In this document: piece by piece, positions 26,355 through 33,534 of the stretch
Numbering within the stretch: the first letter of the stretch is position 1
How the letters are laid out: every line of letters begins with the position of its first letter
Assembly: GCF_029254265.1 (NCBI RefSeq)
Contig: NZ_JAQWXX010000072.1
Span: 1-33,534, forward strand
From: Algoriphagus sp.
GTDB lineage: Bacteria > Bacteroidota > Bacteroidia > Cytophagales > Cyclobacteriaceae
Direction: 5' to 3'
DNA length: 33,534 nt
Made by a program: the position numbers and the translations under genes
Notes under the pieces: generated by a model
What the model was told of the DNA's origin: nothing
Database searches by the model: none
The model's input: the letters and a program-made list of their open reading frames with translations, nothing else

Positions 26355-27455
26355 ATGAAATCCCTCTCCAGACGTGACACGATCAAATCGCTAACCCTGA
26401 TAACTGGGGCAAGTTTGTTTTCTCCACTGACTTTAATTGGAAACAATTTCCCTAAAAGAGAAAAGCTAGGCGTCGCGTTGGTTGGCTTGGGTTATTACAG
26501 CACGGATTTATTAGCACCAGCTTTACAGCAAACAAAGCATTGTTATTTGGCAGGTATTGTGACCGGAACTCCAGCAAAAGAAGGAATTTGGAAGGCTAAA
26601 TATCAGATCCCTGCGGATAATGTTTACAACTACAAAAACTTTGATGATATCAAGGATAACCCGGATATCGATGTGATTTATATCGTGTTGCCGCCATCGA
26701 TGCATATGGAATATGTTGTTCGGGCTGCAAAAACTGGAAAGCAAGTATGGTGTGAAAAACCAATGGCAGTAACTGCTGAAGAATGTCAGGTTATGATTGA
26801 TGCCTGTAAACAAGCAGGAGTTTCACTTTCTATTGGATATCGATGTCAGCATGAACCAAATACTCAGGCTTTTCAAAAAATAGTTAAAGAGAAAAGCTTG
26901 GGAGCTGTTCAGAGTTTGGATTGTGCTGCAGGCTATCGAGATAACCGAACCGATCATTGGAAGCAAAAAGCAGAGATGGGTGGAGGAGTGATCTATGATA
27001 TGGGCGTATATTCGATTCAGGGAGCTCGATTAGGAACTGGAATGGAGCCGATTGCAGTTCGATCCGCAAAAACTTGGACAAATCGGCCTGAGATTTATAA
27101 GAATGGATTGGCAGATAATGTGACTGCCGAGCTTGAATTTCCTGGAAATGTAATCGCAACAATCAAAACTTCATTTGCGGAGCAAACTAACTTTTTGAAT
27201 ATCAATTGTGAAAAAGGGCAGATTGCGATGGAGCCATTTTCTGCCTATTCTGGAAATAAAGGAACTAGCCCTCTTGGTGAAATTAATTTCCCGTACGATG
27301 TGCCTTGGCAACAAGCAAATCAGATGGATCAGGATGCTTTGGCGATTCTAGCAGGTAAGTCAATGGCTGTTCCCGGTGAAGAAGGTCTTAGAGATATTCG
27401 AATTGTGGAGGCGATTTTGGAATCTGCCAAGACTGGAAAAAGGGTTGTGATTTGA
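26355..27455 (+). CDS. TAT-exported Gfo/Idh/MocA oxidoreductase (GFOR-like)
   Basis: 366 aa NAD(P)-dependent dehydrogenase. TAT-type leader LSRRDTIKSLTLITGASLF (4-22); a Rossmann domain with VALVGLGYYS; the signature EKPMAV containing the catalytic Lys (about 134-139); and a C-terminal domain with GGGVIYDMGVYSIQGARL, where a Tyr replaces the usual His, as in glucose-fructose oxidoreductase. GFOR-type enzymes keep NADP tightly bound in the periplasm and interconvert sugars, so a secreted sugar oxidation or reduction is likely. Substrate unknown. Monocistronic by spacing, divergent from the GlcG-like gene. Confidence 0.9.
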   Translation: MKSLSRRDTIKSLTLITGASLFSPLTLIGNNFPKREKLGVALVGLGYYSTDLLAPALQQTKHCYLAGIVTGTPAKEGIWKAKYQIPADNVYNYKNFDDIKDNPDIDVIYIVLPPSMHMEYVVRAAKTGKQVWCEKPMAVTAEECQVMIDACKQAGVSLSIGYRCQHEPNTQAFQKIVKEKSLGAVQSLDCAAGYRDNRTDHWKQKAEMGGGVIYDMGVYSIQGARLGTGMEPIAVRSAKTWTNRPEIYKNGLADNVTAELEFPGNVIATIKTSFAEQTNFLNINCEKGQIAMEPFSAYSGNKGTSPLGEINFPYDVPWQQANQMDQDALAILAGKSMAVPGEEGLRDIRIVEAILESAKTGKRVVI

Positions 27456-27519
27456 AGTAGTTGGTTGATTAATTAATCCATGAATTCTTAGAAAAGGAAT
27501 CCCTAGATAGATAAGTATA

Positions 27520-28698
27520 TTAGTAGCTGTTAAGCAATGAAACTGGTTCAAAACTAAGATTCTTTCCGCTTTTAGTAATGATGAAAATTTTATCCTCCGA
27601 GAAGCGATAATACCAATTGACAAAAGCACATTCATCACTAAAATCGCTCATTGGAAGACCATTTACGGAAACCACTTCTTCTCCGATTTCTATTTCCTGA
27701 TGGGAAGGAATCTGCTCAAGGGATTTTCCACTCACCAGTATTTTTCCTTCACTATATCTAAGGTTGAAAAACTTTGGGTCTAGAAATTTTGGACTTTCAT
27801 TTTTAGGATCAAGATAGTAGGTAGATTCCGAGTTATTTATGATCGTTTTTTTGCTTAATGTGCTAAAAAAGGCCAAACCTAGTTTACTGTGGTTGGTTTC
27901 CATAAACTCAGTGGGGATCTTGTAAACCAATCCACTACCAAGGGCTAGTGTGTCCAAGAGAATATTAATTGTTTTCTCAGTTTTTTGACTTATCGCTCCG
28001 GTACTATGGTTGAGAGAAGTATGAGCAAAGCCTTGATTATCTTTTTCTTGGATATATTTGCTGATCAATTCAGAAGATGAGTCAAGATCTAAAACTTTGG
28101 TATATCCAAAATCAATTAGAATGTTAGAAAGGTTTATCGCTCGAAAAGAAAGTTCGGCGTAAGGCCGAGAATTTTTGTAAGATACCGGTAAGGCCAAATA
28201 GCTATCTTCAATGGAAAAAGGTTTTTGAGACACCCGAACAATCTTTTTTTCGAAATCAATTTCCCAATTGAGCAATTTGATAACATTTGAACCCAGTAGG
28301 TAAAAATCTTGACAGCTCAAATAAGACATATCATAAATCAGGCTTTTTACATTTGAGATTTTTAACCCACCAATTTTAATTTCGTCAGTATAGGCAGTCC
28401 GTACCTTTTTGGTTTCACTATTCGAATCCCGAATAGTCATCCGCTTTCCTTGTATTTTGACTCTTTTGGTACTGCTGAATTTTTTCCCTGCAAGCCCCAA
28501 AGCAGCTCCTGTATCGAAGGCAAAATTAGTAGCTTGGCCATTCATCTCTCCGCTTAAGACAAGTAGTCCAGACTCCATGTGAAAAGGGAAGCTGTAAACG
28601 GAATCACTTTCTTGTCCAAAGCTGCTCCAGCTTAGCGATAACGAGAGCCCGAAAAATATCAAGCGTTTTATAAATACTGAGAGACCGATTTTATTCAT
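27520..28698 (-). CDS. Secreted retropepsin-like aspartyl protease with PDZ-like tail
   Basis: 392 aa with a signal peptide (about 1-29, SFGQ). The first lobe has the catalytic motif FDTGAALG (Asp62) after a strand with LSGEMNGQ; the second lobe has IDFGYTKV (Asp196) at the position of a second D-T-G, so Thr is replaced by Phe. A PDZ-like segment follows at about 335-352 (EIEIGEEVVSVNGLPMSD), the arrangement common in Bacteroidota secreted aspartyl proteases. Loss of the second DTG may weaken activity. It overlaps the upstream dehydrogenase gene by 4 nt (ATGA), so it is translationally coupled in a three-gene operon. Confidence 0.8.
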   Translation of the reverse strand: MNKIGLSVFIKRLIFFGLSLSLSWSSFGQESDSVYSFPFHMESGLLVLSGEMNGQATNFAFDTGAALGLAGKKFSSTKRVKIQGKRMTIRDSNSETKKVRTAYTDEIKIGGLKISNVKSLIYDMSYLSCQDFYLLGSNVIKLLNWEIDFEKKIVRVSQKPFSIEDSYLALPVSYKNSRPYAELSFRAINLSNILIDFGYTKVLDLDSSSELISKYIQEKDNQGFAHTSLNHSTGAISQKTEKTINILLDTLALGSGLVYKIPTEFMETNHSKLGLAFFSTLSKKTIINNSESTYYLDPKNESPKFLDPKFFNLRYSEGKILVSGKSLEQIPSHQEIEIGEEVVSVNGLPMSDFSDECAFVNWYYRFSEDKIFIITKSGKNLSFEPVSLLNSY

Positions 28699-29795
28699 TT
28701 CAGATAAATTGTTTTCCCTTCCTTAGCACTTCTAATAGCCGCTTCAAGGATTTCAACAACGATCATATTGTTTTCCAAGGAACTTAAATCATACGATTTC
28801 ATCTGAATTTCATCTCGAATCACTGCAATTAAGAATGAAAAGGGATCATCGAAAGGTGCATCCCTTTTTTCGATTCTGATCTTTTCCTCTTCATAACCAT
28901 CATAGCCTTCAGCAATACGAATTCGAAGGTCTCGTCCATTGTCAGCATAGATCGCTCCCGTCAAGCCATAGATTTCCATGTCTTTTCGGCCAATTGGCCA
29001 GTTCCAGGAAGGTTCGAGGATGGCCTGAGAATTTTCATAGGTCAGGATAATCGTTGCATCATCCTCGACTTTTGGGTTGTTTTCGGATTGAAATTGCTGG
29101 GCTACAGCAGTCACCGAAGTAGGTCTTCGACCTTGATTTAGCCAGGTGGCAAGATTCGCACCATAGCAACCAAAATCGATAATGGCTCCAGCGCCATTTA
29201 AAACCGGATCAGTGAGCCAATCTAGAAATTCAGCATTTACACCGATTTTCTTTGGACCCTGATGTCCATCGCGGACGATCAGTTTTCGCATTTCACCTAC
29301 TGTGCCGGATTCAAGGAGTTCGCCTGCTTTCTCCACAGAAGGATACCAAGTCGTTTCATAATTGGTGAGGAGATGAATTTGGTGCTTTTTGGCAAAAGCC
29401 TCCATCTTCAAAGCATGCTCCATGGATACTGCTAGTGGTTTCTCGACCATCACATGAATTCCCTTTGGAGCACAAGCTTCGACCACAGCGAGATGATCGA
29501 AGATATTTCCAAAAGCGGTGACAGCTTCCGGTTTGGTTGCTTCCAACATTTCCTCCAAAGAATCAAAAACCAATTCAATTGGAATCCCATAGTTTTTGGT
29601 AAGTCTTGCAGCAAGTTCTCGGTTTGGCTCAGCAATACCTACAATCTCCAAATCTGCTCGTTTATTGGCTTCTAAGATCAAGCCCACATGACCATGGGTG
29701 AGACCTGCCACACCGACTCTGAGTGGTTTTTGAGCTAAAGTGTAATTCGAAAAAGCCAGCAAAAAAACTAGGCTGAGGACTACTTTTAGTTTCAT
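28695..29795 (-). CDS. Secreted Gfo/Idh/MocA oxidoreductase
   Basis: 366 aa from the ATG at 29795, chosen because a Sec signal peptide (MKLKVVLSLVFLLAFSNYTL, then AQ) begins there; an upstream start would overlap the DinB gene and bury this leader. A Rossmann domain with VGVAGLTHGHVG (28-39), the catalytic EKPLAV (about 120-125) and a C-terminal GAGAIIDFGCYGANLATWL segment define the family. It is a likely periplasmic NAD(P)-dependent sugar dehydrogenase distinct from the TAT-type enzyme at 26355. Second gene of an operon: DinB gene ends 7 nt upstream, protease gene overlaps by 4 nt. Confidence 0.9.
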   Translation of the reverse strand: MKLKVVLSLVFLLAFSNYTLAQKPLRVGVAGLTHGHVGLILEANKRADLEIVGIAEPNRELAARLTKNYGIPIELVFDSLEEMLEATKPEAVTAFGNIFDHLAVVEACAPKGIHVMVEKPLAVSMEHALKMEAFAKKHQIHLLTNYETTWYPSVEKAGELLESGTVGEMRKLIVRDGHQGPKKIGVNAEFLDWLTDPVLNGAGAIIDFGCYGANLATWLNQGRRPTSVTAVAQQFQSENNPKVEDDATIILTYENSQAILEPSWNWPIGRKDMEIYGLTGAIYADNGRDLRIRIAEGYDGYEEEKIRIEKRDAPFDDPFSFLIAVIRDEIQMKSYDLSSLENNMIVVEILEAAIRSAKEGKTIYLK

Positions 29796-29802
29796 ATGAC
29801 AT

Positions 29803-30459
29803 TTAAGGTTTTGAAGGTGCGCGATCACGAATAATCCGCATTTGTCCGCCATGGTTAGACTCATGCTCCATCACATGAAACCATTTCCAATAGGTATTCA
29901 CTTCATTCCCGGGACTGGACCAGCCTTTATCGACTTCCATCAACCAATTATCGTCTTTCCCTTTCAGTTTTTCCAACGTTTCTTCGCGGACATCCCCAAT
30001 CATTTTTAGGTAATATGCGGCGGTATTTCCTTTGATCTTTTCTCTACCTTCTGCACCTAGTCTCATGGCTGCTCCCCAGATTTTATCTTCTTCAGGGGAA
30101 AACTCCTCTCGGCCTTCAAATGTGTTGATTTGGTAAAACTTATCTGTAGCACCTAGATGCATGATCATAGCACCGATAGAGTTCGCATTTTTATCAAAAA
30201 GGTAATCCAGGTCCTCAATACTAAGATCCTTGACAGTATTAATAATTGTCTGCCTCATATAGGCCATCATGGAAACCAGCGCCCCAATTTGTGGAGAATA
30301 CCCTTTTCTCGGACCGATATACATTAAGTCTTCACTTGCAAAAGTGGGGTAGGAAGTGGTGGCTTTTGCAACGGTTCCTATGCCTGCTATTCCAGCTGAA
30401 ACTGCGATCCCCTTCTTTAAAAATTCTCTACGATTATTTAAAATTCTTTGATTTCCCAT
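29803..30459 (-). CDS. TAT-exported DinB-like metal-binding protein
   Basis: 218 aa from the ATG at 30459, chosen because the twin-arginine motif NRREFLKKG lies 9-17 residues after it; an earlier in-frame start adds 16 unsupported residues. The body is a DinB/YfiT-like four-helix bundle with the usual histidines: one in MIMHLGATDKFYQ (about 100) and a pair in HVMEHESNHGGQM (about 197-209). DinB-like proteins are metal-dependent, often thiol transferases in the cytoplasm, so a secreted TAT version is unusual and its substrate is unknown. First gene of the operon with a secreted dehydrogenase and an aspartyl protease. Confidence 0.82.
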   Translation of the reverse strand: MGNQRILNNRREFLKKGIAVSAGIAGIGTVAKATTSYPTFASEDLMYIGPRKGYSPQIGALVSMMAYMRQTIINTVKDLSIEDLDYLFDKNANSIGAMIMHLGATDKFYQINTFEGREEFSPEEDKIWGAAMRLGAEGREKIKGNTAAYYLKMIGDVREETLEKLKGKDDNWLMEVDKGWSSPGNEVNTYWKWFHVMEHESNHGGQMRIIRDRAPSKP

Positions 30460-30632
30460 CTGTGAAATTTCTAGTGGATAAAAAACTAATACTGAAAATT
30501 TGCGCAAAATCCCTCACTTATTCAACTGGTTGTTGACTTTTCAATATTAAAATTTGAATAGGAATTAGGAATTCCAACTGAGACAAACATCAAGATTTTC
30601 TTAAATTAAGCTAGTTATTAAATCCAATCGCT

Positions 30633-30920
30633 ATGAAAACTTATCTTAAATCCTTACTGACTTTCTTAGTAATACTCGTTCTATTTTCTTCTTGCGCGGA
30701 GGTTACCAATATTGAAGATTGTGTGACTGACGAACCTTACGGTTTTTTCTTTGGAGTCTGGCATGGTATCATTGCTCCTGTCAGTTTTGTGCGCTCTGTT
30801 TTTTTTGATGACATAGCCATGTATGGAGTTAATAATACTGGAGGGTGGTATGACTTCGGTTTTGTGCTTGGAGCTGGGATTCTTTTTGGGGGTGGCGGAA
30901 AAGCGAGTAATTCCAGATAA
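30633..30920 (+). CDS. Small lipoprotein of unknown function
   Basis: 95 aa. A lipoprotein signal peptide with LFSSC at about 17-21 precedes Cys21. The mature part contains aromatic and Gly-rich segments (YGFFFGVWHGIIAPVSFVRS, about 41-60; NNTGGWYDFGFVLGAG, about 72-87) that look membrane-associated and end in a Gly tract. The same pattern is common in short Bacteroidota lipoproteins with no assigned role. Single gene, divergent from the DinB operon. Confidence 0.75.
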   Translation: MKTYLKSLLTFLVILVLFSSCAEVTNIEDCVTDEPYGFFFGVWHGIIAPVSFVRSVFFDDIAMYGVNNTGGWYDFGFVLGAGILFGGGGKASNSR

Positions 30921-31024
30921 AGCCCTATTTCTTTCGATGTTTGATTAACTTGATCATCCTATTTGATTTTTAGTGTTTATTTCGAAGGAGGATTTTATTA
31001 CTTATTTTAATTAGTTAACAATTC

Positions 31025-31674
31025 ATGGAGTATCTGGGAGAGTCTAAACCTATCAATTTAATTGATCCTCTGGTTTCTGTTTGTATACCTGCTTTTCAAC
31101 ATGAAAAATATATTGCTCAATGTATAGAAAGTGTTCTTGCACAAGAAACGAACTTTCCTTTTGAGATCCTTATCGGAGAGGATGATAGCACAGATGGTAC
31201 CCGTGAAATATGTATGAAATATGCAGAAGAACACCAGGATCGAATTCGATTATTTCTGAGAAAATCAGAAGATAAAATGATCAGAGGCGGAAAAAAAGTT
31301 GGCCGATTGAATCATTTGGGATTGTACCGAAGTGCCCGAGGAGAGTTTCTGTGCATCTGTGATGGCGACGATTATTGGGTTGATAATTCTAAGATCCAGC
31401 ATCAATTGGATCTTATGAGACAATTCCCTCAAGGATCTATCTGTATTTCCAATACGATTTTGGATTGTGAGGATCCCCCTATTACAAAAGATATTCCTGA
31501 TCGAATTTGCATTAAAAAATCTTCCGAACTTAAAAAGAAATTATATGAGGGTCACATTTCAAACTGGATGATGAAAAATAAAATGGATCTTTTTTTAAAA
31601 AATCCTGCTGCCTACAAGTCTCCAGGTTTAGATAATTTGATTTATAATTTTTATAAGGTTTTACCCTTAAGTTA
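31025..31674 (+). pseudogene. GT2 glycosyltransferase, 3' truncated at an IS junction
   Basis: 216 codons of a GT-A family-2 glycosyltransferase. The N-terminal half is typical: VSVCIPAFQHEKYIAQCIES (about 18-37), IGEDDSTDG (the Asp motif for nucleotide-sugar binding) and ICDGDDYWVD (metal-binding D-x-D). The sequence after about residue 211 (Phe-Tyr-Lys) switches to VLPLS and stops inside the ISL3 element end. Family members usually continue for about 80-120 residues with the acceptor-binding part, which is lost. No rest of the gene is seen beyond the element, so a simple insertion does not explain it. Confidence 0.8.
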
Positions 31675-32902
31675 GTGGGGATATAAGTTTAATCCTCCGT
31701 GGAAAAAGAGGATTGCACTTCTAAAGTTGGTAAAAGTTCTATAGCCTTTACCTACAGTTTTGAGCTCTTGGATTTTTCCATTTAGCCGTTCTGCCATTGC
31801 GTTGTTTAGGTTCATCAATAAGGCATTCACGACACCTTTGATATGGTTGTTAAACATGGCTACTACTTTGTCGATTTCCTTGATTTTTCTTTTCTGCGAA
31901 TCAACAGTCCATTTGAGGTACAGTTTCCAGGCGTATAGCTTTTCGGAGCTGAACAGATCCTTGAAGTTTTCCCGTACCTGCCATGCCTTGCTAACCTCAT
32001 AATTGGCGCCGGCAATGGCATCAAAATGAATACGTTGCTTCTCTGTGAGGTTTTCCGGATTCTTAAGCAGTGCGTAGCGGCTGTTCTTTAGTTCCTCATG
32101 CTGCTTGACTTCTCTTCGCCGCACCTTGTCGATTGCTTCATTGAGGTACTTAACCAGATGAAAACGGTCATGGACTATAGCTGCGTTGGGGAGCATTTCT
32201 TGGGCAGTAGAGATAAAAGCCTTCCACATATCCATGCTTATCGCTTTGACCTGGTGAAGTTGCTCATTAGTCAATGATTTGTTTAGCAGCGACTTGACCG
32301 ATTCTTTGGTCCGGTCTTCCCCAACATCCAGCACACAACCGGAGTGAGGATGACTCAGGACTGTAATGTAATGATGACCCTTCCTAAAGGACTTCTCATC
32401 TATACTCAATTGGTCAAAAACTACCTGGGAATAGTTTCTTCTGCTCATACCTCTTTGGGTGCTTACATGCAGAATTCTATTTACTATATTAAATCCACAA
32501 CGCATGAGCAGTGCGGTTTTAGTCTGATTCTTGGTTGCCTTAAGTAGATCAATGACGGCATGCTCAAACAGATAAGTATGACGCTCATAACCAGAGGCCC
32601 AATTGGGCTGAACCGTCTTCACTTTGCCATTCGAAGCGATAATTCTGGGAAGCTTACACTTGATGTAAGTCTTGTATTGCATCGTGTCAAGATGCCTCCA
32701 TTCACGCTCGGGGGCATGGTCATATACTTTGCATAACTCACCGGTTTGATCATCTACCAATTGATCCAATCGGCAGCTGACTCTAATATAAATCTCCGCC
32801 TTTCCAAGGTCTGTTTGGATAGATTGGACTTCCCATCCATCCTCTAAATTGAGCAGGGTTGTGAAAAAATTCTCCGTAAACATCTTTTTGCTTAAAGATA
32901 AC
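31657..32902. mobile_element. ISL3-family insertion sequence (about 1.25 kb)
   Basis: Element with one transposase gene on the minus strand. The left end is placed at GGTTTTACCCTTAAG (31657 onward) and the right end near 32902, reading TTATCTTTAAG on the minus strand; the two ends match at 9 of 11 positions over the TTAYCYTTAAG core. Exact borders are approximate. The two flanks encode parts of unrelated genes and no 8-bp target duplication is evident, suggesting adjacent deletion or recombination between copies. Confidence 0.65.
31672..32883 (-). CDS. ISL3-family transposase
   Basis: 403 aa DDE transposase. Catalytic residues can be placed: Asp in LSIDEKSFRKGHHYI (about 174-188), Asp in AISMDMWKAF and Glu in NAMAERLNGKIQELK, the last near 360-375, followed by the family-typical GYRTFTNFRSAILFFHGGL. 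The N-terminal zinc-finger region seems degenerate, with few of the usual Cys pairs. Full length with no stop codons, so it may be functional. The stop codon lies within about 20 nt of the left IS end. Confidence 0.88.
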   Translation of the reverse strand: MFTENFFTTLLNLEDGWEVQSIQTDLGKAEIYIRVSCRLDQLVDDQTGELCKVYDHAPEREWRHLDTMQYKTYIKCKLPRIIASNGKVKTVQPNWASGYERHTYLFEHAVIDLLKATKNQTKTALLMRCGFNIVNRILHVSTQRGMSRRNYSQVVFDQLSIDEKSFRKGHHYITVLSHPHSGCVLDVGEDRTKESVKSLLNKSLTNEQLHQVKAISMDMWKAFISTAQEMLPNAAIVHDRFHLVKYLNEAIDKVRRREVKQHEELKNSRYALLKNPENLTEKQRIHFDAIAGANYEVSKAWQVRENFKDLFSSEKLYAWKLYLKWTVDSQKRKIKEIDKVVAMFNNHIKGVVNALLMNLNNAMAERLNGKIQELKTVGKGYRTFTNFRSAILFFHGGLNLYPH

Positions 32903-33355
32903 TATTCCATTAAATTCGTGGTAGAACCGAATGAAATTATGTTGGCTAACATTACAATCCTGGTATTCGTCAACAAATAAACCTTTATAAGTATTAAAAA
33001 GAATTTCTCGTATTGGCTTCAGCTTAAAAAGAGTATTTGCCTTTTCAATAACAAATGGATAATATAGCTTACTGTCTTCTTGTTTTGGCAAATCATTTCC
33101 AGTATAAAAGGCTAAGACATACCTTTGAGCAAAACTAGTGATTGTTTCTACTTCAAAACTGGAATTTGGTATACCTTCCTTTTTAATTTTTTCTTTAATG
33201 GAAGCAACACCAGCATGTGTATGAGTCAGTATTAGTTGTTTCTCTTTATTTCGGATATTTTTGAGACATTCTGCAATTGTATGGGTTTTGCCATAGCCAG
33301 CTGGTGCTATTAACATACTTTTATTCATGGAAACAAACTCTTGATAATTAAGCAT
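32903..33355 (-). pseudogene. UvrD-like DNA helicase, N-terminal fragment
   Basis: About 151 host codons remain: MLNYQEF start, Walker A SMLIAPAGYGKTHT (about 13-26), a motif-Ia-like THTHAGVASIKEKI (about 44-57), and Walker B/motif II GLFVDEYQDCNVSQ (about 124-137). This is the beginning of a superfamily-1 UvrD/Rep helicase. The sequence leaves the family near Phe-Asn-Gly-Ile and runs into the ISL3 element; the rest (most of the protein) is absent. Its ATG overlaps the stop of an upstream frame (ATGCTTAA), the coupling typical of nuclease-helicase defence operons. Confidence 0.75.
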
Positions 33356-33416
33356 TATCTATCCATTTAGAAAGTCCTGTTAGAATTGAATCAAGCTTTT
33401 TCCCTTTCATTTTTGC
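33348..33416 (-). pseudogene. C-terminal remnant of the gene upstream of the helicase
   Basis: Minus-strand frame ending MKGKKLDSILTGLSKWIDNA then TAA, with the stop overlapping the helicase ATG by the ATGCTTAA arrangement. Further upstream the frame meets stop codons, at the place where an IS66-like element appears to begin (about 33417). I read it as the last residues of the helicase partner. In systems of this kind the partner is often an OLD-family nuclease/ATPase, but the fragment is too short to show that. Confidence 0.4.
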
Positions 33417-33534
33417 GTATCCATCCGATCAACCCCATATTGCTAAAGGCCTCCTGACTGTATAATGTTGCAGGATGAAAAACGTAAGCAACGAAGAATA
33501 CTATTCCCTTTTCTGTAAATGGAGGGAATCCGGT
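33417..33534 (+). mobile_element. Possible IS66-like element, left end (partial)
   Basis: The coding signal of the minus-strand remnant breaks at about 33417, where the plus strand reads GTATCCATCCGATC. IS66-family ends usually start with GTA. A small plus-strand gene resembling the IS66 accessory protein begins at 33475. The other end is outside the window. Confidence 0.4.
33475..33534 (+). CDS. Possible IS66-type accessory protein TnpA, first 20 residues
   Basis: ATG at 33475 opens a frame to the window edge: MKNVSNEEYYSLFCKWRESG. The pattern of aromatic residues before a K-W-x-x-S-G turn is the style of IS66 TnpA or other transposase helix-turn-helix openings in Bacteroidota, where a Phe-Cys recognition helix would follow. 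Only 20 residues are visible, so the call is tentative. Confidence 0.4.
   Translation, partial: MKNVSNEEYYSLFCKWRESG

Noticed and set aside
31657..32902. Simple insertion of the ISL3 element into one gene
   Set aside because: The two flanks encode unrelated proteins on opposite strands, and no target duplication was identified.
1..33534. tRNA, rRNA, CRISPR array or replication origin
   Set aside because: No cloverleaf-type sequence, no regularly spaced direct repeats with variable spacers and no rRNA-like blocks were seen by eye; the 7-bp and 10-bp repeats are too short for a CRISPR.

Overview
The window looks like a chromosomal segment from a Bacteroidota species, most likely order Cytophagales (Algoriphagus/Cyclobacteriaceae-like; inferred from protein style, not from a search). 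Supporting signs are a GLPGLI protein beside a carboxypeptidase-regulatory-domain beta-barrel protein, TAT-exported Gfo/Idh/MocA dehydrogenases, a DUF1501 plus DUF1549/DUF1553 pair, many secreted or outer-membrane proteins, moderate AT richness and few strong Shine-Dalgarno sites. No rRNA, tRNA or CRISPR array was seen.

Layout. 1-979: start of an IS1595-like transposase inserted into a diheme cytochrome c gene. 1175-4953: secreted M20 amidohydrolase and a patatin/POTRA/barrel protein. 5073-8320: glucoside-3-dehydrogenase-like GMC flavoprotein with its TAT small subunit and a secreted TIM-barrel protein. 8401-10354: GDP-mannose-3,5-epimerase-like enzyme plus an unknown protein. 10355-11092: gene-poor gap with a terminator, heptamer repeat and composite palindrome. 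11093-14568: a probable alpha/beta-hydrolase pseudoenzyme and a large secreted glycosidase-like protein, convergent. 14803-17048: two-component system on the minus strand, divergent from a GLPGLI/outer-membrane-barrel pair (17254-20897); the shared intergenic region carries two sets of 10-bp-period direct repeats. 20956-21540: YceI. 21742-26237: DUF1501, DUF1549/1553 cytochrome and GlcG-like genes, probably one operon. 26355-30920: Gfo/Idh/MocA enzyme, then a minus-strand DinB-Gfo/Idh/MocA-retropepsin operon, then a small lipoprotein. 31025-33534: scar region where an ISL3 element joins a truncated glycosyltransferase to a truncated UvrD-like helicase, followed by a gene remnant and the start of an IS66-like element.

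How it may work together. The central theme is periplasmic oxidative sugar chemistry: flavoprotein dehydrogenase with small subunit, c-type cytochromes, a secreted sugar isomerase/hydratase-type TIM barrel, two exported NAD(P)-type sugar dehydrogenases, and a cytochrome/DUF1501 module. This resembles 3-keto-glycoside metabolism, although the genes are spread over several transcription units and the linkage is inference. The right edge looks like a defence-type locus (helicase plus upstream partner) broken by insertion sequences.
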